From the NCBI GenBank assembly GCA_947595415.1, contig CANQER010000020.1, positions 1-12,883 on the forward strand: a DNA stretch of 12,883 nucleotides. The letters are read 5' to 3'. The position numbers and the translations under genes are program-made. The stretch's first letter is position 1, and each line of letters starts with the position of its first letter. The notes under the pieces are model-generated. The model was not told the origin of the DNA and made no database searches. It was given only the letters and a program-made list of their open reading frames with translations. Source of the stretch: an uncultured Bacilli bacterium (GTDB lineage Bacteria > Bacillota_I > Bacilli_A > RF39 > UBA660). Below are positions 7,646-12,883 of this stretch, one piece after another.

Positions 7646-8362
7646 ATGGATTTAGATTTATATATGGCTTTAATATTTAGAAGTTATATTAATAAATGTA
7701 GTATAGAAGTTTATAGTAATTTAGACAATGAAGATGAATATTTTACTGAGTTTTTAATGCAATGTGATGGGAATATGTCTTATCAAATAATAGATAGTGT
7801 TAAAAATGAAACATTTGAAATTATTAAAGATTTAGTTAATACTTGTAATAAAGCTCTTATAAGTAATACTAGTAAAGAAGATTTCTTAAATATATACAAA
7901 AAAATAACTAACGAATATGGACCTAATTATACTTATTTACAGTTATTTAGTAATTTAATATATGATAAACCTATAAATATTAAAGATATGTTTTGTAAAT
8001 CATATATTTTCTATATGGATCGTTTTCCAATTTATGAACCATATAGTACCCTACTTTATTCCAAAGATGATTATTTAGTTATTACTGTTGTAGGGGAAAG
8101 TGGTCATATATATTATAGTGATCAAATAAAATCTGATATTTTATATAATATTCATACAATTGATTCATTGATAGATCATTTTACATATCACAATGAAGTT
8201 ACAGATGCTTCTTTTATAGATTCATTTTACTTACTTGAAAGTGATGATAAAAGATTACTAATTGATGCAAAAGAACCAATAGTGGAAAATATTTGTAATA
8301 GAAATAAAGCTAACGTTTTATATGGATTTGGTCGTAGTTATACAAAAAACATATATAGTTAG
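7646..8362 (+). CDS. Unrecognised 238-residue protein divergent from spoIIP
   Basis: I do not recognise this protein. The ATG at 7646 is supported by AAAGGAG (7632-7638), 7 bases ahead. The product is acidic and unusually rich in Tyr, Asp, Ile and Ser, with no signal peptide or membrane segment. Five cysteines are scattered (KCSIE, QCDGN, TCNKA, FCKSY, ICNRN) with no metal-binding spacing. The N-terminal two thirds look helical. A strand pair DYLVITVVGESGHIYYSD lies near residues 142-159, followed by helices and a basic C terminus (NVLYGFGRSYTKNIYS). The upstream region has a CATATAAT element and an inverted repeat, and the gene shares a control region with spoIIP, so co-regulation in sporulation is possible but unproven. 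Downstream is a small hairpin. Codon and base use match the neighbours. Confidence 0.85.
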   Translation: MDLDLYMALIFRSYINKCSIEVYSNLDNEDEYFTEFLMQCDGNMSYQIIDSVKNETFEIIKDLVNTCNKALISNTSKEDFLNIYKKITNEYGPNYTYLQLFSNLIYDKPINIKDMFCKSYIFYMDRFPIYEPYSTLLYSKDDYLVITVVGESGHIYYSDQIKSDILYNIHTIDSLIDHFTYHNEVTDASFIDSFYLLESDDKRLLIDAKEPIVENICNRNKANVLYGFGRSYTKNIYS

Positions 8363-8373
8363 TTTTTTGTTTT

Positions 8374-8398
8374 AAAAAAAAACTACAATTGTAGTTTT
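8374..8398 (-). terminator. Palindromic terminator, strong on the minus strand
   Basis: AAAACTAC (8379-8386), loop AATT and GTAGTTTT (8391-8398) form a perfect 8-base stem. On the minus strand it runs into nine T (8382-8374), a good intrinsic terminator that would end ysxE transcripts about 190 bases past its stop. On the plus strand only four T follow, so termination of the 7646 gene here is weaker. Confidence 0.6.
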
Positions 8399-8446
8399 AC
8401 CTATACCAATAATTAAACTTTGAATAATATATATTAGGTGATTTAT

Positions 8447-8626
8447 ATGCCTAATCGTAATTGGTGGTGTGGAAGAGGAAAATGGTTTATATGTTTTTTT
8501 GCTTTTTCAATTTTACTATTTTACCAAATAATCCTTACTTTTTTTATAGTTACTAGATTTAATTTATTTTTTATATTCTTTTTCTTACTAATCATCTTTT
8601 ATAGTATCTTTAGGATAATATGGTGA
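8447..8626 (+). CDS. Small two-helix membrane protein, 59 residues
   Basis: A very hydrophobic 59-residue product. A polar, Trp-rich start (MPNRNWWCGRGKW) is followed by a hydrophobic stretch at about 14-35 and a second at about 41-58, rich in Phe, Ile and Leu, ending RIIW. The ATG at 8447 is preceded by AGGTGAT (8436-8442) with a 4-base gap, the same arrangement as at smpB, spoIIP and the glycosyltransferase-like gene. A GTG at 8438 is part of that site. No convincing promoter was found, so it may rely on read-through from the 7646 gene. Its last 39 bases overlap the end of ysxE tail to tail. Function unknown; a toxin-like or membrane-regulator peptide is possible, but nothing specific supports it. 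Poly-T-rich DNA can give spurious hydrophobic frames, which limits confidence. Confidence 0.6.
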   Translation: MPNRNWWCGRGKWFICFFAFSILLFYQIILTFFIVTRFNLFFIFFFLLIIFYSIFRIIW

Positions 8627-9487
8627 AATAAGACTTTCTGTTTTGTATATTCTATCTATTTCCCTACCTATTTTTATACACATATTATAGATACTATCGT
8701 CAAATTCTATTTTACTAGGTAAAGCAATTAAAATAAAAAATAACATTCTTTCTTCTTCTAGTAATGGATAATTATGTTCATAACGTTTTAATATGTCAAA
8801 GAAATCTATTTCGATGGCATGTTTTTTATATAACTTGTATAAATCAAAAACAGGGGTATCTATTCTAGCTTTATCCCAACTTATTAGATAAGGATTATTG
8901 TCTTTTATAAAATGACTTAAATCTAAATTATTATGAACTACCACTACTCTTTTTTTTCTTTTTTCACCTACTATTTTATACCATTTTTCTAACTCGTTTT
9001 CTGAAAAATCTAAAGCATTTATTATAACTTCGATGTTTCTAGCAAGAAGGTAGTGACTTGGTGACATATATACTTTAGTTTCAATGATGGTAATTAAATC
9101 TTGGTAATAACTTCTTAGATACAAAATGTTATTCGATATATCTTCATATATTTGTTGGTAATCAGCATCTTCTATTTCTTTAAAATAAGTTGTTTTACTG
9201 TGAAGAAGACTTACTAGATCAATCATATCGGCTATTTTTTGTTCTAAGGGGCTATTTATATCATCTATGTACTGTAAAATTTGATAGTCATCTTCTTCAT
9301 ATAAAACTTTGGGATAATAATCAAAATTGCGTGATTTTAAATACGCAAATATTTGACTATTATCCTTTTTTTTATCCTTAATAACATAACTACCACGATC
9401 TGTATCAACTAAAATAACTTTACCATTTTTAGTATACCTATATGGTTTACAATCTAGATGTTTTAATAATTCACTTACTTTGCGCAT
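8588..9487 (-). CDS. ysxE: YsxE-like spore coat kinase-fold protein, probable pseudokinase
   Basis: A 299-residue protein of the CotS/YsxE/YutH group, which has an aminoglycoside-phosphotransferase (kinase) fold and is tied to the Firmicutes spore coat. The N lobe has a possible ATP-site lysine in YVIKDKK (K37). The C lobe has VVVVHNNLDLSHFI (about 181-194) where active kinases have HGDLHxxN, and LISWDKARIDTPVFDLYKLYKKH (about 201-223) where they have IDWExA. The catalytic Asp (now Asn) and the metal-binding Asp (now Ser) both appear lost, so it likely acts as a scaffold. The ATG at 9487 overlaps the end of spoVID by 17 bases with no ribosome-binding site of its own, and a TTG sits directly before it, so coupling is likely. 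spoVID-ysxE adjacency is the same as in B. subtilis and supports the call strongly. Confidence 0.85.
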   Translation of the reverse strand: MRKVSELLKHLDCKPYRYTKNGKVILVDTDRGSYVIKDKKKDNSQIFAYLKSRNFDYYPKVLYEEDDYQILQYIDDINSPLEQKIADMIDLVSLLHSKTTYFKEIEDADYQQIYEDISNNILYLRSYYQDLITIIETKVYMSPSHYLLARNIEVIINALDFSENELEKWYKIVGEKRKKRVVVVHNNLDLSHFIKDNNPYLISWDKARIDTPVFDLYKLYKKHAIEIDFFDILKRYEHNYPLLEEERMLFFILIALPSKIEFDDSIYNMCIKIGREIDRIYKTESLISPYYPKDTIKDD

Positions 9488-10082
9488 CAACAGCTGGGAT
9501 TATTAGTTTATCATTTATTTTTATATCATTAATGTTGTTGTATTTTTCTAATTCATCCCTACCTATCATATATTTTTTCATAATTTCTTCTAAAGTATCT
9601 CCCTGTCTTACGATATATACTTTATAGGTTGTGTAAGTTTCTTTACTATCCATACTAGAAAATAGGGAAATATTATCTTCAACCTCACTAATTTCTTCTA
9701 TTTCAACTGGTTTCATATCGATAACTTCGTCTACTACTTCATCTAAGGCTCTTTCGTTTTCTTTTAAATTGTCTAATTTTACATCAATATTTACAGATAA
9801 AATGTTGTTGTTGATAATTTCGTAGTAAAAATCATCGATATCAACTGTTACATCATCTAGGATATAACGATCATCAACATTGATATCAAAAGGTAGATTG
9901 TATGAGAAATGATCAACATTTACACTAGCCTCAGACATTTTATAATCACCACTTAATATAAAATCACCACTTATTAAATTTTCTTTTTCTAAATGGAGCG
10001 TATGTTCTAGGGAAATACTAGTTATTTCAGCTAGATTATTATTAAAAACGATATCTTTTTTAAAAGAAACTATTTTTTCCAT
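9471..10082 (-). CDS. spoVID: SpoVID-like spore coat morphogenetic protein with LysM
   Basis: SpoVID directs encasement of the forespore by coat proteins. This 203-residue version has an N-terminal beta-rich SpoVID domain (about 1-105: SFKKDIVFNNNLAEITSISL, GDFILSGDYKMSE, FSYNLPFDINVDDRYI), a short acidic linker (about 108-148) and a C-terminal LysM domain (about 155-197: YIVRQGDTLEEIMKKYMI through INDKLIIPA). B. subtilis SpoVID is about 575 residues with a long acidic middle, so this is a strongly shortened form that keeps both ends. The ATG at 10082 is chosen because GAGG (10088-10091) lies 5 bases ahead. An upstream in-frame extension to 10202 would run through the lon terminator and into lon. 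The gene is followed directly by overlapping ysxE. A sigma-E-like promoter lies upstream. Confidence 0.9.
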   Translation of the reverse strand: MEKIVSFKKDIVFNNNLAEITSISLEHTLHLEKENLISGDFILSGDYKMSEASVNVDHFSYNLPFDINVDDRYILDDVTVDIDDFYYEIINNNILSVNIDVKLDNLKENERALDEVVDEVIDMKPVEIEEISEVEDNISLFSSMDSKETYTTYKVYIVRQGDTLEEIMKKYMIGRDELEKYNNINDIKINDKLIIPAVDAQSK

Positions 10083-10109
10083 TTTAACCTCACTTTCTCT
10101 TTTCCCTAA

Positions 10110-10137
10110 ATTATATGAAAAAAAAACTTTAATATGA
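10110..10137 (-). promoter_or_regulatory. Candidate sigma-E promoter for spoVID-ysxE
   Basis: The minus strand shows TCATATT (10137-10131), an exact match to the B. subtilis sigma-E -35 consensus KMATATT. After 13 bases comes CATATAAT (10117-10110), close to the -10 consensus CATACAMT. The start would fall near 10103, leaving about 20 bases of leader with the ribosome-binding site. B. subtilis spoVID is known to be sigma-E dependent. The 13-base spacer is at the short end of the usual range. Confidence 0.6.
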
Positions 10138-10145
10138 TAAAGTTT
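10118..10145 (-). terminator. Intrinsic terminator of lon
   Basis: On the minus strand AAACTTTA (10145-10138), loop TCATAT and TAAAGTTT (10131-10124) form a perfect 8-base stem followed by six more T (to 10118). It starts inside the lon stop codon. The stem has a single G-C pair per arm, but the symmetric A and T tracts are typical of terminators in AT-rich Firmicutes. Confidence 0.75.
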
Positions 10146-12450
10146 AATTTTTCCATAAGTATTTGTATACATCTTTGTAGTTTTTAACTGTAATATATTC
10201 AATTTTGTCTTTTACTTCTTTTGGAACGTCTTCTAAGTCTTTTAGGTTTTCATAAGGTATGATAACTGTTTTTATTCCATTACGATTAGCCCCAATACTT
10301 TTTTCTTTTAAACCTCCTATTGGTAGGACGTTACCTCTTAGGGTTATTTCTCCTGTCATAGCTAGGTTTTTAGGTACTTTTTGGTTGGATAGAGTACTTA
10401 TTAAAGCTGTAGTTAAAGCTATACCAGCACTTGGTCCATCTTTAGGGATTGCGCCTTCTGGGACATGAATATGGATGTCGTTTTTAAGGAGTTTGTCATA
10501 ATCTATTTTAAAATCTTTGTAGTTTGATTTAATATAACTTAAAGCTATATGAGCACTTTCTTTCATAACGTCACCTAATGAACCAGTTAAAACTAGTTTT
10601 CCATCCCCTTTATAGTAGTTTACTTCAATAGGAAGAGTGTCACCTCCATATGATGTATAAGCAAGACCATTTACGACTCCTACGATTGAGGCATTATTAC
10701 TTATAAAGTGATATTTACGTTTACCTAGGTATTGTGATAGGTTAGTAGATGTGATATTAAGTGAACGTATTACTATTTTTTGCATTACCATTGAGGTTAC
10801 TATTTTCCTTACAATGGTATCGATTTGACGTTCTAATTCCCTTACTCCTGCTTCTCTAGTGTAGAAATTTATTATATCTTTAATAGCACTATCTTCAAAT
10901 TTGATATAACTATGATCTAAACCATTGTTTTTACAGATTTTAGGTATTAAATGTTTTTTAGCGATAGCTAGTTTTTCGTATTCTGTGTAACCTGAAATAT
11001 TAATTATTTTTAAACGATCTTTTAAGGCATGAGGGATTTGATCTATATAGTTAGCTGTGGTGATGAAAAGTACGTTTGATAGATCAACTTCTTCTTCGAT
11101 GTAGTTGTCACTAAAGTATTTGTTTTGTTCTGGATCTAGTATTTCTAAAAGACAGCTTGCTGGATCACCTTTAATATCTTTTGTCATTTTGTCTATTTCG
11201 TCAATTAAGAAAACTGGGTTTGAACTTTTAGCTTTTTTAAGGGACTGAATAATTCGTCCTGGATTGGCGCCCAAATATGTACGTCTGTGACCAATTATTT
11301 CAGATTCATCATTCACTCCTCCCACTGACATTTTGACAAAATTACGATTCATAGCTTCTGCGATACTAAAAGCAAGAGAAGTTTTACCTACTCCTGGAGG
11401 ACCTACTAGACAAATAATTGGACCTTTTAAACTACCTGTTTTTTGTTTGACTGCTAAATATTCAATAATTCTTTTTTTAACGTTATCTAGTCCATCATGA
11501 GAAGCATCTAATTTATTTCTAACGTCTTTTAAATCAATGTTGTCATCTGTCATTTTATTCCATGGTAAGTTTAATAACCAATCGATATAGTCTCTTGCGA
11601 TAGTTACTTCAGGAGACATACTACTTAGACTTTCATATCTTTTAAGTTCAACTTTTATTCTTTCAATGATATGACTAGGAGCATCTAATTGTTCTAATCT
11701 TTCATTTATTTTATCTATTTCATTTTCCTTATAACTAGTTTCTCCTAACTCTTCTTTCATAGCTTTTATTTTTTCTTTTAAAATGTATTCTTTTTGACTA
11801 CTATCTAATTCTTCTTTGATCTTTAAGTCGATCTTTTTTTCAATGTTAAAAACTTCTTCTTCATAAGCTACATCTTTTAAAATCATGTTCGATCTAATTA
11901 TAGGATTGTTTTCTTTTAGGTATTCTTCTAATCTAGCTAAACTAATAGGTAGATGAGGTACAATTATATCTGTTAGAATACTTATATCCTTAATATTACT
12001 TATAATTGATAACACACTATTACTAACATAAGGGATACTTTTGATATAGTTTTCTATTTCACGATATAATTTTCTTATTAAAGCTATTTGACTTTTTTCA
12101 TCTATTTTTACTTCTTCTTTTTCTTCTACAATAGCTTCTAGGATATCTACATTGTTTAAGTATTCATCAATATAAGCTCTTTTTATCCCCTTTATTACAA
12201 CTCTTAATTTACCATTAGGTAATTTTATTTTATGGCTTATTTTCGCAATTACGCCATATTTAGGTAAACTATCTATATCAAATACTTCATCTAATGGATT
12301 AGTTTGATTAACTATTAATAGTTTATTGTCGTGAAATAATTCACTTGTATCAATAATAGTATTATCATTATCAAATTCTAATCTTATATCATTATTAGGA
12401 AGTAGGATAATTCCTTTTAATACAATAACTGGTAAATTTAATTTCATCAT
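10144..12450 (-). CDS. lon: ATP-dependent protease La (LonA)
   Basis: A cytoplasmic AAA+ serine protease that degrades misfolded and regulatory proteins. It has 768 residues from the chosen ATG, the usual length for LonA. Order: N-terminal LAN substrate domain (about 2-195), coiled-coil helical segment (about 200-290), AAA+ module with Walker A GPPGVGKT (350-357) and Walker B FLIDEID (414-420), and protease domain (about 585-765). The Ser-Lys dyad is present: PKDGPSAG (Ser 674) and GGLKEKSIGANRNGIK (Lys 717), 43 residues apart as in E. coli Lon. There is no sign of damage. GGAGG (12456-12460) lies 5 bases before the ATG at 12450 and 8 before the adjacent ATG at 12447; either may be used. A TTG at 12462 overlaps the ribosome-binding site and is rejected. 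It has its own sigma-A promoter and terminator, so it is probably monocistronic. Confidence 0.97.
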   Translation of the reverse strand: MMKLNLPVIVLKGIILLPNNDIRLEFDNDNTIIDTSELFHDNKLLIVNQTNPLDEVFDIDSLPKYGVIAKISHKIKLPNGKLRVVIKGIKRAYIDEYLNNVDILEAIVEEKEEVKIDEKSQIALIRKLYREIENYIKSIPYVSNSVLSIISNIKDISILTDIIVPHLPISLARLEEYLKENNPIIRSNMILKDVAYEEEVFNIEKKIDLKIKEELDSSQKEYILKEKIKAMKEELGETSYKENEIDKINERLEQLDAPSHIIERIKVELKRYESLSSMSPEVTIARDYIDWLLNLPWNKMTDDNIDLKDVRNKLDASHDGLDNVKKRIIEYLAVKQKTGSLKGPIICLVGPPGVGKTSLAFSIAEAMNRNFVKMSVGGVNDESEIIGHRRTYLGANPGRIIQSLKKAKSSNPVFLIDEIDKMTKDIKGDPASCLLEILDPEQNKYFSDNYIEEEVDLSNVLFITTANYIDQIPHALKDRLKIINISGYTEYEKLAIAKKHLIPKICKNNGLDHSYIKFEDSAIKDIINFYTREAGVRELERQIDTIVRKIVTSMVMQKIVIRSLNITSTNLSQYLGKRKYHFISNNASIVGVVNGLAYTSYGGDTLPIEVNYYKGDGKLVLTGSLGDVMKESAHIALSYIKSNYKDFKIDYDKLLKNDIHIHVPEGAIPKDGPSAGIALTTALISTLSNQKVPKNLAMTGEITLRGNVLPIGGLKEKSIGANRNGIKTVIIPYENLKDLEDVPKEVKDKIEYITVKNYKDVYKYLWKN

Positions 12451-12472
12451 GTGCACCTCCAAATTGTCATTT

Positions 12473-12501
12473 ATTATAATACAAAAGATTAAAAATGTCT
12501 A
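12473..12501 (-). promoter_or_regulatory. Sigma-A promoter of lon
   Basis: The minus strand has TAGACA (12501-12496), a 17-base spacer and a perfect TATAAT (12478-12473). The predicted start near 12466 leaves a leader of about 16 bases that includes the GGAGG site. No CIRCE element is visible and only a single CtsR-like half site (12508-12514) lies upstream. Confidence 0.75.
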
Positions 12502-12537
12502 TTGTTTTTTGACCTTTTTTTAATACTTTTATAAAAC

Positions 12538-12566
12538 TAGACAAATATTAAAAAAAAAGATATAAT
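12538..12566 (+). promoter_or_regulatory. Sigma-A promoter of the RNase J gene
   Basis: TAGACA (12538-12543), a 17-base spacer and a perfect TATAAT (12561-12566). The hexamers and spacing are identical to those of the divergent lon promoter. The predicted start near 12573 gives a leader of about 35 bases. Confidence 0.75.
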
Positions 12567-12607
12567 AGTATAGTCATGTTTTTCTAATTTTAATGAAAGG
12601 AGTTTAT

Positions 12608-12883
12608 ATGAAATTTAATCAAAAGGAAGACACCAAAATATTTGCGTTAGGTGGTCTTGGTGAAGTTGGGAAAAATATGTATTGTGTTATGCACAATAAT
12701 GAATTGATTATTACAGATGCGGGTGTAACTTTTCCTGAGGGTGAACTATTAGGAATTGATTATGTAATCCCTGACTTCACTTTTTTAAAACAACATGAAA
12801 GTAAAATTAAAGCTTTATTTATAACCCATGGACACGAGGATCATATAGGGGGTATTCCTTTTTTACTACAAACAGTTAATATC
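12608..12883 (+). CDS. rnjA: Ribonuclease J, partial (3' end beyond window)
   Basis: RNase J is a metallo-beta-lactamase/beta-CASP nuclease with endo- and 5'-to-3' exonuclease activity, central to mRNA decay and rRNA maturation in Firmicutes. The first 92 residues are visible. They contain IFALGGLGEVGKNMY (about 11-25), IITDAGVTFPEGELLGIDYVIPD (about 34-56) and the zinc-binding motif HGHEDH (about 75-80) in ALFITHGHEDHIGGIPFLL. The full protein is usually about 550 residues, so the beta-CASP and C-terminal domains lie beyond the window. The ATG at 12608 follows AAAGGAG (12596-12602) by 5 bases and a good promoter. Whether it is the J1 or J2 paralogue cannot be settled from this fragment; the symbol assumes J1. 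Confidence 0.95.
   Translation, partial: MKFNQKEDTKIFALGGLGEVGKNMYCVMHNNELIITDAGVTFPEGELLGIDYVIPDFTFLKQHESKIKALFITHGHEDHIGGIPFLLQTVNI

Noticed and set aside
9190..9627. Plus-strand frames inside ysxE and spoVID
   Set aside because: Hydrophobic shadows of AT-rich coding DNA with no initiation signals, opposite well-supported genes.
10083..10202. N-terminal extension of spoVID to 10202
   Set aside because: It would translate through the lon terminator and the end of lon; the ATG at 10082 has its own ribosome-binding site and starts exactly where the SpoVID domain begins.
12508..12514. TTTGACC, a CtsR-like heptamer upstream of lon
   Set aside because: CtsR operators need two heptamers in tandem with a 3-base gap; only one is present and the neighbouring bases do not match.
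1..12883. Mobile element, CRISPR array or defence system
   Set aside because: No transposase, integrase, terminal repeats, spaced direct repeats or nuclease-effector genes were seen, and all base composition is uniform.

Overview
The window is very AT-rich (GC below about 30% by eye) and reads as a low-GC Firmicute of the class Bacilli, probably one of the reduced, mostly uncultured gut lineages near RF39/Erysipelotrichales. Support for this is the gene set (SmpB, RNase R, RNase J, Lon, SpoIIP, SpoVID, YsxE), Firmicutes-type Shine-Dalgarno (SD) sites and sigma-A promoters. TGA appears to act as a stop (rnr copy 2, spoVID, the small membrane gene) and Trp is TGG, so the standard bacterial code fits better than the mycoplasma code. 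The assignment to a lineage is inference. No mobile element, CRISPR array, rRNA or tRNA was seen.

Left block (1-5468, all minus strand): a degenerate GT4-like glycosyltransferase, two tandem RNase R paralogues and smpB, which runs off the left edge. This extends the rnr-smpB pairing known from Bacillus with a second rnr. The spacing is tight (50, 16 and 4 bases), and the smpB ribosome-binding site contains the stop codon of the upstream rnr. RNase R and SmpB act together in trans-translation and decay of stalled mRNA.

Middle block (5469-8446): an unrecognised plus-strand gene (5569-6207) converges on the minus-strand pair spoIIP plus a small one-pass membrane gene, with a probable bidirectional terminator between them. 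SpoIIP is the peptidoglycan amidase of the engulfment machinery. Diverging from spoIIP is a second unrecognised plus-strand gene (7646-8362). Its upstream region carries an inverted repeat around a CATATAAT element.

Right block (8447-12883): a tiny two-helix membrane protein gene (plus), then, on the minus strand, lon, spoVID and ysxE, and a divergent RNase J gene that runs off the right edge. In B. subtilis lonA and spoVID-ysxE lie in the same neighbourhood but are separated by ysxC and the hem operon. Here only 61 bases separate them. Those bases hold the lon terminator and, interleaved with it, a good match to a sigma-E promoter for spoVID-ysxE. lon and the RNase J gene have divergent sigma-A promoters with identical hexamers.

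Together the window holds RNA quality control and turnover (two RNase R, SmpB, RNase J), protein quality control (Lon) and spore formation (SpoIIP, SpoVID, YsxE). No clearly new multi-gene system is visible. The best leads are the two unrecognised genes, the promoter built into a terminator, the RNase R duplication, and the small membrane gene lying antisense to the probable ysxE 3' tail.
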